Shown: positions 16,446-25,224 of the stretch, in pieces
Layout of the letters: each line of letters begins with the position of its first letter
How positions within the stretch are numbered: the stretch's first letter is position 1
Assembly: GCA_050944415.1 (NCBI GenBank)
Contig: JBMNRA010000027.1
Span: forward strand, 1-36,437
Direction: 5' to 3'
Source of the DNA: Ruminococcus_G sp050944415
GTDB lineage: Bacteria; Bacillota; Clostridia; Lachnospirales; Lachnospiraceae
DNA length: 36,437 nucleotides
Notes under the pieces: generated by a model
What the model was told of the DNA's origin: nothing
What the model saw: the letters and a program-made list of their open reading frames with translations, nothing else
The model's database searches: none
Program-made: the position numbers and the translations under genes

Positions 16446-17989
16446 CCTTTTCCCCCCTGAAACAGATCGATATAGTAGTCGGACAGTCCGTCTCCTCCCT
16501 CATCGGGCCGGTTGATTCTGCGGACCACCCCTTCCAGAGAATCGGTTTCAAAGAACCGGTAAGCCTCCGGTACGGTTCCGTAAAAAGCCAGGTGGCCGCA
16601 GTTGTCCTGTACGCTTTTAGCCAGCACGATCACCTTGTCAAACAGCTCGGCTGCCCGGTCCGGTCCGTGGGTAATGACCATGACGATTTTTCCCCGGTCG
16701 GCAATGGTTCTTAAATTTTCCATCAGGCTTCTGGCCATGATGCCGTCCAGACCGGAATCCGGCTCGTCCAGGAAGAAAAGGCTGGGATCCGCGATGAATT
16801 CCACGGCGATGCTCAGCCGTTTTCTCTGACCGCCGGAGAGCTTTACCACCAGGGAATTTCTCTCCCTCTGCAGTCCCAGAAGTTCCAGAACTTCTTCTAT
16901 TCTCTGCTGCCGCTGGTAGGGCGTGATTTCTTTGGGAAGCTTCATCCTTGCCGCGTTCTGCAGGGTATCGTAGACGGAATCGCTGCCCCGCAGCAGATCC
17001 TGCTGGGGAACAAAGCCGATCTCGTATTTCATCCGGTCGTATTCCGTATAGATATCCGTGCCGCCGTGGAGGATGACGCCGTCCGCCTTCTCATATCCCA
17101 TCACCGCGTTCATGAAGGTGGTTTTTCCCGCGCCGGAACCGCCCAGTATCAGCACCATCTCCCCGCTGTTGACCGTAAGATTGATATCTTTCAAAAGCGT
17201 CAGCTTCTTAAACCGCTGCCAGACGCTTCTCTGGGCAATATTGATGACCAGCTGCCCTTCCTTTTGGGAATCGCTGTTTCTCCCCAGACTGTTTTCCCGC
17301 GGAGCTTCCCCTGCCCCGTCTCCTGCCTCCGGGAAAATCTGATACATCAGCCGGTCCCCCAGAAAGATGAAGTTACTGCGGCCGATGCGGACCACATCCA
17401 GAAGATTCAGATACAGCGGCTTCTCCAGGCGGTTATTGTTCAGGTACACGCCGTTGGTGCTGTTGTGATCGATGATGGCCCAGCCTTCTCTTCCCCGGAA
17501 GAAAGAAGCATGATTTCTGGAAACCGTTTTGCTGCCAAGGGCTATTCCCCGGTCTCCCTCCGGCCGCCGACCGATATTCAGCTCCTCGATATCCCCGGAC
17601 AGGGGCTGTACCTTCCATTCACCTCCTTCTCCTGCGCTGTCAATGAAAAGAAGGACAAAATCCCCGATGCGGATTACATCGCCGTATTCCAGCTCCTTTT
17701 GATTTCTTCCTCCCGGCGCGTCCGCGCCGTATAATTTTTCGTTGATATACGTTCCGTTGCTGCTGTCCGTATCACGGTAAAAATACTTTCCGTCTGTCTG
17801 TGTAATCTCTCCGTGATGCCGGGAAACCACCCCTGCCTCCAGGGACAGGTCCACCTGGTTTCTGGCGGTCTTTCTGCCGATTGTGATGCGCTCTCCGGAA
17901 AGCGGAAACTCCCGGAGAGTATTCTCATTTTCCATAACGTACAGCTTCGCGCCCTGCTGCCCGCCGGTTTCTCTTGCTGCTGCATTCAT
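16442..17989 (-). CDS. ABC transporter ATPase with two N-terminal FHA domains
   Basis: This 515-residue protein joins two phosphothreonine-binding FHA domains to an ABCG-type ATPase. FHA1 (about residues 30-110) has ITIGRK, VVSRHHGEI and DSSNGTYIN. FHA2 (about 135-205) has LNIGRRPEGD, VSRNHASF and NSTNGVYLN. The key Arg, Ser and Asn of both are kept. The ATPase has Walker A GGSGAGKTT, signature LSGGQRKR, Walker B LFFLDEPDSGLDG and the switch His in VITHG. The layout recalls mycobacterial Rv1747 but with the permease split into the next gene. FHA domains imply control by Ser/Thr phosphorylation, yet no kinase is in the window. The start is ATG with AAGGGGAAG about 11 bases upstream. Confidence 0.92.
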   Translation of the reverse strand: MNAAARETGGQQGAKLYVMENENTLREFPLSGERITIGRKTARNQVDLSLEAGVVSRHHGEITQTDGKYFYRDTDSSNGTYINEKLYGADAPGGRNQKELEYGDVIRIGDFVLLFIDSAGEGGEWKVQPLSGDIEELNIGRRPEGDRGIALGSKTVSRNHASFFRGREGWAIIDHNSTNGVYLNNNRLEKPLYLNLLDVVRIGRSNFIFLGDRLMYQIFPEAGDGAGEAPRENSLGRNSDSQKEGQLVINIAQRSVWQRFKKLTLLKDINLTVNSGEMVLILGGSGAGKTTFMNAVMGYEKADGVILHGGTDIYTEYDRMKYEIGFVPQQDLLRGSDSVYDTLQNAARMKLPKEITPYQRQQRIEEVLELLGLQRERNSLVVKLSGGQRKRLSIAVEFIADPSLFFLDEPDSGLDGIMARSLMENLRTIADRGKIVMVITHGPDRAAELFDKVIVLAKSVQDNCGHLAFYGTVPEAYRFFETDSLEGVVRRINRPDEGGDGLSDYYIDLFQGGKG

Positions 17990-18024
17990 ACTCTCGTCTT
18001 CCCCTTTTTCTTTTACCTGCCATT

Positions 18025-18047
18025 ATTATATCATAAGTTTTCCTTAT
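18025..18047 (-). promoter_or_regulatory. Promoter -10 box with an adjacent operator-like inverted repeat, FHA-ABC operon
   Basis: On the minus strand TATAAT (18030-18025) lies about 35 bases before the FHA-ABC start. Immediately upstream, in the promoter spacer, is ATAAG-N5-CTTAT (18033-18047), a clean 5-bp inverted repeat where a repressor could block RNA polymerase. No good -35 box is visible, as is usual for regulated promoters. The regulator is unknown. XRE at 13902 or AlbA_2 at 14224 are candidates by proximity only. Confidence 0.45.
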
Positions 18048-18088
18048 AGCGACATAAATGATAAGAATTAGACGGGATCGCAGAAAAA

Positions 18089-18337
18089 GTGAAGCCAGAA
18101 TCTGGCCAGAAAGACGGCCTGCCCATCGTATCGATGGATATTCTCAGGGAATTTGACCGTCCTTACGTGGAACTTTTAAATAAAATTGCCAACATGGATA
18201 TCTCCTTCGTCAGCGGCGGATACTGGGGCTTCCGGTATCTCCAGGACAAGGAGCGGGAGATACTGATGGATTATACCATCGAACTGGGCGAAGGCGCACT
18301 TTATGTATACGGTATAATGGAAACCGGCAGCAGATAA
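18089..18337 (+). CDS. Small hypothetical protein, possibly a C-terminal fragment
   Basis: This 82-codon frame starts with GTG, has only a weak GGGA upstream, and is the only plus-strand candidate between two minus-strand operons. From the internal ATG at 18134 it reads MDILREFDRPYVELLNKIAN, then ISFVSGGYWGFRYLQDKERE and ends ALYVYGIMETGSR. The composition is protein-like (alternating hydrophobics, aromatic-rich), but I do not recognise a family. It could be the remnant of a longer gene. A 30-bp perfect palindrome lies about 50 bases after its stop. Confidence 0.4.
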   Translation: MKPESGQKDGLPIVSMDILREFDRPYVELLNKIANMDISFVSGGYWGFRYLQDKEREILMDYTIELGEGALYVYGIMETGSR

Positions 18338-18390
18338 GGCATGCCGGACAGCATGCTTAGAAAAAGATTCGGATCCATAATCCTGCCTCC

Positions 18391-18420
18391 TGTGATATGG
18401 TTTTATAAAACCATATCACA
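18391..18420. repeat. Perfect 30-bp palindrome
   Basis: TGTGATATGGTTTTA is followed at once by its exact reverse complement, with no spacer. It lies between convergent genes (18089-18337 and 18435-18866). The centre is AT-only and no T run follows on either side, so it is a poor terminator despite its position. It could be an operator, a recombination or transposon-end remnant, or a cruciform-forming site. Confidence 0.6.
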
Positions 18421-18434
18421 GACAGACCGGAATT

Positions 18435-18866
18435 TTAAAGAAATTCTTTTAATTTTCCCATGAAATCTTCCTCGTCCTTTAAAAGCCTTTTCGCCAGGGA
18501 AAGGCTTTCTTTCGAGGCCTGACTGTACTGGTTGATATATTTTCCCACGGACTGAATTCCCATATTACAGCCGTTCATCATGATTTTGGCCACCTGGCTG
18601 TTGTCCTGATCCAGCATCATCTTCATTTCCGTACTGATCCAGGAGAAGGCTGCCGCCATGGGAGCCGGTTCTTTTTCATGCAGTCCGCAGGACTCCAGCA
18701 TCTGAGAGGACTCATCCTCCGTCTTTTCAAATTTTCCCCGGTAAGTGTCGATCAGATCCTCCAGCCGGCTGTCCGTAATATACTTTCGGATCTGATCCAT
18801 GCTGTTGACCGCCATTTTGCAGCCGGAATTGCATTCTTTCAACAGTTCAATCGTCTGATCATTCAT
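18435..18866 (-). CDS. Ferritin-like four-helix-bundle protein of unknown function
   Basis: This 143-residue, almost all-helical protein opens with NDQTIELLKECNSGCKMAVN. Long amphipathic helices continue through MDQIRKYITDSRLEDLIDTY and MAAAFSWISTEMKMMLDQD and end in a charged helix. The pattern resembles the DUF2383/ferritin-like superfamily found across Clostridia. I see no complete di-iron E-x-x-H set, so metal binding is unproven. It has an AAGGGTG ribosome binding site. It ends just before the 30-bp palindrome. Family assignment rests on helical pattern only. Confidence 0.7.
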   Translation of the reverse strand: MNDQTIELLKECNSGCKMAVNSMDQIRKYITDSRLEDLIDTYRGKFEKTEDESSQMLESCGLHEKEPAPMAAAFSWISTEMKMMLDQDNSQVAKIMMNGCNMGIQSVGKYINQYSQASKESLSLAKRLLKDEEDFMGKLKEFL

Positions 18867-18916
18867 CGTTTTTCACCCTTCTTTTTTTCTGTTACCATTC
18901 CCCTTTTCCGGCGGTT

Positions 18917-19387
18917 TTATACATGCATAATGACAATGGCCAGATTCAGATAGAAGGCAAAGGAAAGCCAGATCAGATAGGGAATCAGAAGTCTGCCTGC
19001 CGCAGGTGAAATCTCACGGAAGGACTGATATGTCAGCCAGACCAGATACCACAGCAGAGCCAGAAGGGCCAGGGCGGCCAGCGGCGCGTTCAGCCGGAAA
19101 TAAAGAAAAGGCCACAGGGCATTTGCCGCCAGCTGGGCGGCATACAGCCCCAGCGCCTTATTTTTTTCCGAAGATTCTGAAATCCATACCAGCCATGCCG
19201 CGATTCCCATCAGAACGTACAGAACCGTCCAGACCGCCGGAAAGACCCAGCCGGGAGGCGACAGCGGGGGACGGTACATGGCGCTGTACTGCTCCATGCT
19301 TCCGGCGTTTAAAATTCCAGCGGCCGCTCCCGTCCCCAGAGCAACGGCCAGACTTATGATCAGCGATTTCCAGGATTTTATTTTCAT
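18917..19387 (-). CDS. tspO: TspO/MBR family membrane protein
   Basis: This protein of about 156 residues has five predicted membrane helices and the TspO signature: YRPPLSPPGWVFPAVWTVLY after the first helix, then YVLMGIAAWLVW, and an AQLAANALWPFLYFRL helix with the conserved Asn-x-x-Trp. TspO proteins bind porphyrins and related ligands in the membrane; their role in gut Firmicutes is unsettled. ATG 19387 (MKIKSW) is preferred over GTG 19405 because the extra residues add nothing to the first helix. Neither start has an ideal ribosome binding site. Its neighbours are functionally unrelated. Confidence 0.93.
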   Translation of the reverse strand: MKIKSWKSLIISLAVALGTGAAAGILNAGSMEQYSAMYRPPLSPPGWVFPAVWTVLYVLMGIAAWLVWISESSEKNKALGLYAAQLAANALWPFLYFRLNAPLAALALLALLWYLVWLTYQSFREISPAAGRLLIPYLIWLSFAFYLNLAIVIMHV

Positions 19388-19452
19388 AAGAAAGGGTGTT
19401 CCCACCTTCTGTTTTACTTCAATTTATGCGCTGAAAAGGCCTCTTATGACCT

Positions 19453-20412
19453 TCACACCATACGGGCATTCTCCAGTGTGGTCCGGCTGATGGCATAAAG
19501 GGCCTCTCTGGTAAAAAAGCCCTGATGAGAGGTGATCACCACATTGGGGAAAGACAGGAGGCGGGCCGTCACGGAATGCTCCAGAATCTCATCAGACCGG
19601 TCTTCATAGACATTTTTCGTTTCTTCTTCATATACGTCCAGCCCCACGGCAAAGAATTTCCGCGCCCGGATTCCCGCGATCAGATCCTCTGTTTTTACCA
19701 GACCTCCACGGGAAGTATTGACCATTACCACGCCGTCTTTCATTTTCCGGATAGTTTTGCTGTTGATGAGGTGGTATGTCTCCTCCGTCAGGGGACAGTG
19801 AAGGGAAATCAGATCGCTTACGGACAGCAGTTCGTCCAGGGACAGATATTCCACAAAATCCAGATCCGGATTCTGATACATATCGTATCCCACCACCCGC
19901 ATACCGAAGCCTCTGCAGATCCTGGCCATGGCCGCTCCGATTTTTCCCGTGCCGATGATGCCCGCCGTTTTCTGATAAAAATTATAGCCCATCAGGCCGT
20001 TCAGGCTGAAATCATTCTCCCTGACTCTCACGTATGCCTTATGCATCCTGCGGCAGGCCACCAGAGCCAGACCCATGGCGTACTCCGCCACAGCCTCCGG
20101 GGAGTACCCCGGAACCCGGAGAACCTTGATCTGACAGTGCTGGGCCGTCTCCATATCCACGTTATTAAAACCGGCGCAACGCATAAGGATCCCTCTGACC
20201 CCGCAGCCGTGAAGCGTTTCCACCGTCTCCGTCCCGATATCGGAACTGACGAAGGCGCACACCGCATCGTAACCCCGGGCCAGCGGCGCCGTCTTCGGCG
20301 TCAGATCCGCTTTCAGATAATCAATCTGAATATCGGGGAAATCTTTTCGCTGCTGTTCAAAGGAATCCTTATCATAGCTTTTTGTATCGTAAAATAATAT
20401 TTTCATTGCCAT
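19453..20412 (-). CDS. ldhA: D-lactate dehydrogenase / D-2-hydroxyacid dehydrogenase
   Basis: This 319-residue NAD-dependent enzyme reduces pyruvate (or a related 2-oxoacid) to the D-hydroxyacid. Family landmarks are MRCAGFNNVDME (catalytic Arg near residue 76 and substrate loop), the NAD-binding TAGIIGTGKIGAAMARICRG (near 150), MVNTSRGGLVKTEDL, the acidic DVYEEE and the catalytic His in ITSHQGFFTREAL (near 295). Together with the LdhA-type spacing these favour lactate over glycerate or phosphoglycerate. AAAGGA precedes the ATG by about 5 bases. A TATACT-like -10 lies upstream in the gap after the permease gene, so it probably has its own promoter. Confidence 0.92.
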   Translation of the reverse strand: MAMKILFYDTKSYDKDSFEQQRKDFPDIQIDYLKADLTPKTAPLARGYDAVCAFVSSDIGTETVETLHGCGVRGILMRCAGFNNVDMETAQHCQIKVLRVPGYSPEAVAEYAMGLALVACRRMHKAYVRVRENDFSLNGLMGYNFYQKTAGIIGTGKIGAAMARICRGFGMRVVGYDMYQNPDLDFVEYLSLDELLSVSDLISLHCPLTEETYHLINSKTIRKMKDGVVMVNTSRGGLVKTEDLIAGIRARKFFAVGLDVYEEETKNVYEDRSDEILEHSVTARLLSFPNVVITSHQGFFTREALYAISRTTLENARMV

Positions 20413-20467
20413 CCGTTCCTTTCCTACACTCTGACTTTAGTATATCGAAAGGCACGGAATTTATTCA

Positions 20468-21874
20468 TCAGGCTTTTTCTTTCTTCTTTCCCGGCAGAAA
20501 AAGACTTAACAGCAGGGAGATGACAAACACGCCGGCCACTGCGTTTCCATTAAAAATGTCTCCCACTACCCGGGGAAATGACGCGAAGAAATTGCCGGAG
20601 GTCTGGGTCAGTCCCACGCCGATGCAGAAAGAAAGCGATACGATGATCATGGTTCTGTCATCGAATTCGCATTCTTTCAGCATTTTAATGCCTTCGTACA
20701 TGATGGAACCGAACATCATAACGGTACAGCCTCCCAGCACTGCCTGAGGCAGGGAATTAAAGAAAGCTCCCAACGGCGGGAAAAGCGAGGCCAGAATCAG
20801 AATCAAAGCTCCCGTAAAGATAGTGAAACGGTTGATAACGCCTGTCATGGTCACCAGTCCCACGTTCTGGCTGAAGGAGGTCAGAGGCGGACAGCCGAAA
20901 CATCCGGAGATGGCGCTGGAAAATCCGTCCACCGCCAGGGAACCCCGCAGCTCTTCCATCTTAATGTCACGGCCCAGAGCGCCGGTGCAGACGGCGGTGG
21001 TAGCTCCCGTAGTCTCAGCTGCCGATACCAGAAATACGATGGCGATGGTAAAGAAAGCTCCCAGATCGAACACCGGCTTATGACTGGTGAAGAACACCAG
21101 CCTGGGGATGCTGAAGTATCCAACCTCCTGAATAGTCTGGGTGATACCGGAAAAATCCACCATGGGCGCCACACCTGTCACGGTAAAAATCACCGACAGC
21201 AGGTATCCGAAGATCAGCCCCACCAGGATATTCAGGTTTTTATAGATGCCCTTCAGCAGATAGCGGGCAACCAGGCAGACCACCAGCGTCAGCGCTCCCG
21301 TCAGCAGATGGTACCAGGCGCCGAAATCTTCTACCCCGCTTCCGCCGCCCCAGGAATCCATTCCCACGGACAGAAGGGAAAGTCCGATGGCAATTACCAC
21401 GCAGGCGGATACCACCGGCGTCAGAAACCGTTTCCAGTATTTGGCGCTTAATCCTACCAGTCCCTCAAAAATACCGCCCAGAATAACAGCTCCGATCATT
21501 CCTTCATAACCCAGCTGAGGATTGGTGCAGATAATCAGCAGACTGCCCAGGAAGGTAAAGCTGACTCCCATGACAATAGGCAGCCGGGAACCGATCTTCC
21601 AGATGGGATACAGCTGCAGGCAGGTGCCGATTCCGGCCACAAACATGGCGCACTGAAGCAGACTTGTGATCTCCGCGGAGGTCAGATGTTCCCCCGATCC
21701 TCTGACGATGGCGGCGCTGCAGACGATCAGAACCGGCGCCAGATTGGCTACGAACATGGCCAGTACGTGCTGCAGTCCGAAGGGAATAGCCTTTTTTAAG
21801 GGTACCCTCCCGTCCAGTCTGTAAATGTTATCTACGCTGACAGATGCAGCTCTTTCGTTATTTTTCTTTTTCAT
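20468..21874 (-). CDS. NCS2-family xanthine/uracil permease
   Basis: This protein of about 468 residues has 12-14 membrane segments of the nucleobase:cation symporter-2 (UraA/PbuX) family. The signature region is SFSQNVGLVTMTGVINRF, preceded by SGCFGCPPLT. The N-terminal helix GLQHVLAMFVANLAPVLIV is diagnostic. The QNVG-V-x-x-T-G-V pattern is closer to xanthine or purine members than to uracil ones, but substrate choice is not certain. The preferred start ATG 21874 lies inside the last codons of the ABC-F gene (overlap 17 bases), which implies translational coupling. An upstream in-frame start (21907) would lengthen the overlap without a better ribosome binding site. Confidence 0.92.
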   Translation of the reverse strand: MKKKNNERAASVSVDNIYRLDGRVPLKKAIPFGLQHVLAMFVANLAPVLIVCSAAIVRGSGEHLTSAEITSLLQCAMFVAGIGTCLQLYPIWKIGSRLPIVMGVSFTFLGSLLIICTNPQLGYEGMIGAVILGGIFEGLVGLSAKYWKRFLTPVVSACVVIAIGLSLLSVGMDSWGGGSGVEDFGAWYHLLTGALTLVVCLVARYLLKGIYKNLNILVGLIFGYLLSVIFTVTGVAPMVDFSGITQTIQEVGYFSIPRLVFFTSHKPVFDLGAFFTIAIVFLVSAAETTGATTAVCTGALGRDIKMEELRGSLAVDGFSSAISGCFGCPPLTSFSQNVGLVTMTGVINRFTIFTGALILILASLFPPLGAFFNSLPQAVLGGCTVMMFGSIMYEGIKMLKECEFDDRTMIIVSLSFCIGVGLTQTSGNFFASFPRVVGDIFNGNAVAGVFVISLLLSLFLPGKKKEKA

Positions 21875-23648
21875 CCTTTTCTTTTTCAATCCTTTCCGCC
21901 AGATCATTCAGATAGACCCAGCGTCCCATCTTCTCATCCAGCTTCTTCTCCGTCTCCTCTTTTTGTATGGTCAGCTCGTTTAACCGGGCTGAATTGGTGG
22001 CGTTGGCCAGAATCTGATCATCCAGCTCCGCGATCTGTTTCTCCAGAGCAGCGATATCATCATCGATGGTCTCAAATTCTTTCTGCTCTCTGTAAGTAAA
22101 CTTAAGCTTCGCCGGACGGTTCTGTTTCCAGCTTTTTCCTCCGGAACTTTTTTCTCCATGGGGCTGTTTCTCTTCCGTCTCCGTTTCTTCCCTTTTCTTC
22201 GCTTCCAGATAATCGCTGTATCCGCCTTCATACTGGCGGATATGCCCCCTGCCGTCCAGTTCCAGAATCCGGTCCGCCACATTATCCAGAAAATACCGGT
22301 CATGGGATACTGCCGCCACGATTCCCACAAAGGAATTCAGATAATCCTCCAGAATAGTCAGCGTGGGAATATCCAGGTTGTTTCCCGCCTCGTCCAGCAG
22401 CAGTACGTTGATGTTGCCGCACAGAACACCCAGCAGATACAGCCGGCGCTTTTCCCCGCCGGACAGTTTCCCTATGGGCGCATACTGCATATCCGGCGTA
22501 AAAAGGAATCGCTCCAACATGGAAGAGGCGCTGATCCTTCCCTCGCTGGTCATGACATATTCGCCGATGTCTCTGACATAATCGATCACCCGCTGCCTGT
22601 CGTCCATATGCTGCTCTTCCTGGGCAAAGTAACCGATACGGATAGTCTCCCCCACATCGACTTCGCCGAGATCCGGTTTGATCAGACCGGCAATCATTTT
22701 AAGCAGGGTGGATTTTCCGCATCCGTTGGGACCGATAATGCCCACCTTCTGATTTCTCAGAAATATGTAACTGAAATCCTCCAGAATTTTTTTCTCTCCG
22801 TAACTTTTGGAAACGGATTTCAGCTCTATGGTTTTCTTTCCCATCCTGGTTTCTATGGAGGAAAGCTCCACCGTCTGATCCGTCAGAGGCCCTTTCTGAT
22901 TTTTCAGCTGTTCCAGCCGCTCCAGTCTGGCTCTCTGCTTGGTGGAGCGTGCCCGGCATCCCCGCATGGCCCATTCCTGCTCCATGCGCAGAATGCTCTG
23001 CCGTTTTCTCTGAGAAGCCAGTTCCATCTCCTCACGCTGAGCCTTCATCTCCAGAAAATGGGAATAGTTGCCCTCATAGCTGTACATGGATCCATGACTG
23101 ATTTCCAGAATCTTGTTGGTTACCCGGTCCAGGAAATACCGGTCATGAGTTACCATCAGAAGGGTACATTTCTGTTCCCTCAAATATTCCTCCAGCCAGC
23201 CGATCATCTGCTGATCCAGATGATTGGTAGGCTCATCCAGCAAAAGCACATCAAAATCCCGGGCCAGCACCTTCGCCAGCGCCGTTTTCCTTCTCTGTCC
23301 TCCTGACAGATGCTCCAGCTTCGCATCGTACTCATTGATACCCAGCCGGCTTAAATAGCTTTCTGCCTTCCACTGGGTCTCTCCCCGGATATACTCAGAA
23401 ACCGTATCTTCCGGAGGAAAAACCGGATTCTGAGGAAGCCAGGCAATCCGCAGTCCGTTCTGGCAGACCACCTGTCCCTCGTCCGGTTCCTCCTCTTTTG
23501 CCACTATTTTCAGCAGCGTACTTTTCCCCGTACCGTTGATGCCCACAATTCCGATTTTATCTCCCTGCTGTATACCAAAGGAGGCATGGTCAAATACGGT
23601 TTTCTCACCGTACACTTTGCTGATCTGCTCTATATTGATCACATTCAT
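21858..23648 (-). CDS. ABC-F family ATPase (ribosome-associated)
   Basis: This 596-residue soluble protein has two ABC domains joined by a linker. Domain 1 has Walker A GINGTGKST, LSGGQRRKTALAKVL and LLLDEPTNHLD. The linker is basic (REEMELASQRKRQSILRMEQ). Domain 2 has GPNGCGKST and LSGGEKRRLYLLGVL, followed by a C-terminal coiled coil (residues about 530-596, EKQIAELDDQILANATN) as in Uup. ABC-F proteins act on the ribosome in translation rescue or antibiotic protection and lack membrane domains. Domain 2 Walker B reads LLLDEAGNNLD, where the usual ProThr are replaced by AlaGly. ATG 23648 has AGAGGTG 8 bases upstream. An in-frame codon at 23756 lies inside the preceding lipoprotein gene. Confidence 0.93.
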   Translation of the reverse strand: MNVINIEQISKVYGEKTVFDHASFGIQQGDKIGIVGINGTGKSTLLKIVAKEEEPDEGQVVCQNGLRIAWLPQNPVFPPEDTVSEYIRGETQWKAESYLSRLGINEYDAKLEHLSGGQRRKTALAKVLARDFDVLLLDEPTNHLDQQMIGWLEEYLREQKCTLLMVTHDRYFLDRVTNKILEISHGSMYSYEGNYSHFLEMKAQREEMELASQRKRQSILRMEQEWAMRGCRARSTKQRARLERLEQLKNQKGPLTDQTVELSSIETRMGKKTIELKSVSKSYGEKKILEDFSYIFLRNQKVGIIGPNGCGKSTLLKMIAGLIKPDLGEVDVGETIRIGYFAQEEQHMDDRQRVIDYVRDIGEYVMTSEGRISASSMLERFLFTPDMQYAPIGKLSGGEKRRLYLLGVLCGNINVLLLDEAGNNLDIPTLTILEDYLNSFVGIVAAVSHDRYFLDNVADRILELDGRGHIRQYEGGYSDYLEAKKREETETEEKQPHGEKSSGGKSWKQNRPAKLKFTYREQKEFETIDDDIAALEKQIAELDDQILANATNSARLNELTIQKEETEKKLDEKMGRWVYLNDLAERIEKEKDEKEK

Positions 23649-23713
23649 GCAGAACACCTCTCGCTTTTCTATATTACAACAGTTTTTATCATAGCGGATT
23701 TTCAGCGATACGT

Positions 23714-25135
23714 CTACCCCTGAACAAAAGGATTTTCCACCTGACAGTCGCTCCACTGAGTAATCTGTGAGCGGCCTGACAGATCTGTATTTTCACCGTA
23801 CTGATCCACTGTCACCGTATACCTGCCGGTTCCGTTTATGTAGGCGGTTCCGTCAGTTCCCACGATACTTACCGGATTTCCTTCCTCATCCACGATGCTT
23901 CCGCTGTTATACAGGCTGCTCACCCGACTGTCTCCGGTGACGATCCATGTACTGCTTTCATCGATAGAAAGACTGCAGTATCCGCTGCCGCCTGATCCCG
24001 CCCAGGTCTCGTCATCGATAAGAGCGCCGGTCCAGGAACTTTCATCGGTCAGGTAGCAGTCGAGGGTACTGATGCTGTCCCAGATCACATCTCCCTTCAT
24101 AACCTGCTGCCCAGCGGTAAATACACACCGGGCGCCATTTTCTCCTTTCTCACCCCATCCTTCTCTCCCGCCGTTTCCTGTACAGCGCAGCAGGAATTCA
24201 TTATCTCCGGCAGTACTGATTCCAACGCCGGACAGAGTAATATCCGCCTCCGTATTGGTCACATAAAACATTCCCCCGCTTTGGGTCCGCAGATATCCTC
24301 CGTTCATTTCAAAGGTACCTTTTCCCTCGGGAGCATCCTTCGAATCTCCCCGGCAAAGAAGCACATTCCATGTAAAATCATTCTGACCGCCATCGCTTCC
24401 GCCTCCCAGCACGGACGAGTCAAACAGCCGCAGAGAACCTCCGCCCTCCACACGCGCCGCTTCTGAACGTTCCGCCGTCACCTCCGCCTGCTTTAAGGCA
24501 ATGTCCGCCCTGGCGAAAACAGCCGGAGAATTCTCTCCGTCAGAAGTATAACGGCCGCCTTCCACCGTCACAATACCGCCGCCAATGCTTCCTATAGCCG
24601 GAGAATCCTCTCCGAAGGTCTCCACATCCAGATCCCATCCGTACAGTCTGCCTCCTTCGGATACGTTGATTCCTCCTGATTCATTTTGCTGGGTGGAAAC
24701 AGCCGTATCCGCTGCGTAAGTGATGCCTTTGTCATAAGCAAAGATTCCGGCTCCTCCTGCCGCGTCTGTATCTATGGCGCTTCCCTCCATATATAAGGTT
24801 CCATCGGACACCAGTACTGCCGCCCCTTTGCCCCTGCGTCCGGCAGCGCCTCCACCGGTACTGTCCATGGAGTTTCTTGTCACGGTAAAATCTCTGAGAG
24901 CAGCCACAGCTCCCTGGCAGACCAGGATTCCGTTTTCATCTCTGCCCTGGGAATTTACCTCCTCCGAACTGTCTTCCGCATTCATATCATATACAAAAAC
25001 AGCTTCCTTATCTTCAGAATCACCCTCTGCCGTTTCGGTCTGAGTTTCTTCTGCCGGCTGTTCGGATGCACAGCCTTCCATTCCGCTGATACTTAATAAA
25101 ATTCCAAGAATAATGGCAACATATTTTCTTTTCAT
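23714..25135 (-). CDS. Surface lipoprotein with predicted right-handed beta-helix
   Basis: This protein of about 473 residues starts with a lipoprotein signal: MKRKYVAIILGILLSI followed by lipobox SGMEGC, giving a lipidated Cys near residue 22. A short acidic linker (EETQTETAEGDSEDKE) follows. The rest is Gly/Ser/Asp-rich with repeated strands of about 20-25 residues (LVSDGTLYMEGSAIDT, FARADIALKQAEVTAE, VTNTEADITLSGVGIS), a pattern of pectate-lyase-like beta-helices and adhesins. No catalytic site is evident. GAAAGGA lies about 12 bases before ATG 25135. Upstream in-frame codons lie before the signal peptide and are unlikely starts. It may bind glycans or host surfaces, by inference. Confidence 0.82.
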   Translation of the reverse strand: MKRKYVAIILGILLSISGMEGCASEQPAEETQTETAEGDSEDKEAVFVYDMNAEDSSEEVNSQGRDENGILVCQGAVAALRDFTVTRNSMDSTGGGAAGRRGKGAAVLVSDGTLYMEGSAIDTDAAGGAGIFAYDKGITYAADTAVSTQQNESGGINVSEGGRLYGWDLDVETFGEDSPAIGSIGGGIVTVEGGRYTSDGENSPAVFARADIALKQAEVTAERSEAARVEGGGSLRLFDSSVLGGGSDGGQNDFTWNVLLCRGDSKDAPEGKGTFEMNGGYLRTQSGGMFYVTNTEADITLSGVGISTAGDNEFLLRCTGNGGREGWGEKGENGARCVFTAGQQVMKGDVIWDSISTLDCYLTDESSWTGALIDDETWAGSGGSGYCSLSIDESSTWIVTGDSRVSSLYNSGSIVDEEGNPVSIVGTDGTAYINGTGRYTVTVDQYGENTDLSGRSQITQWSDCQVENPFVQG

Positions 25136-25224
25136 AATCCAAAAGCGTCCTTTCTCCCATTTTCTAACAAGTATAATATCCATATGTGAACACTGTTTGC
25201 CCAATTCTTGTTTATTCTGTGAAA

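Noticed and set aside
18391..18420. The 30-bp palindrome as a standard bidirectional terminator
   Set aside because: The stem centre is AT-only and there is no T run on either side.
22158..23306. Long plus-strand reading frame of 382 codons
   Set aside because: It lies wholly opposite the ABC-F gene, whose motifs are unmistakable; it has no family motif of its own.
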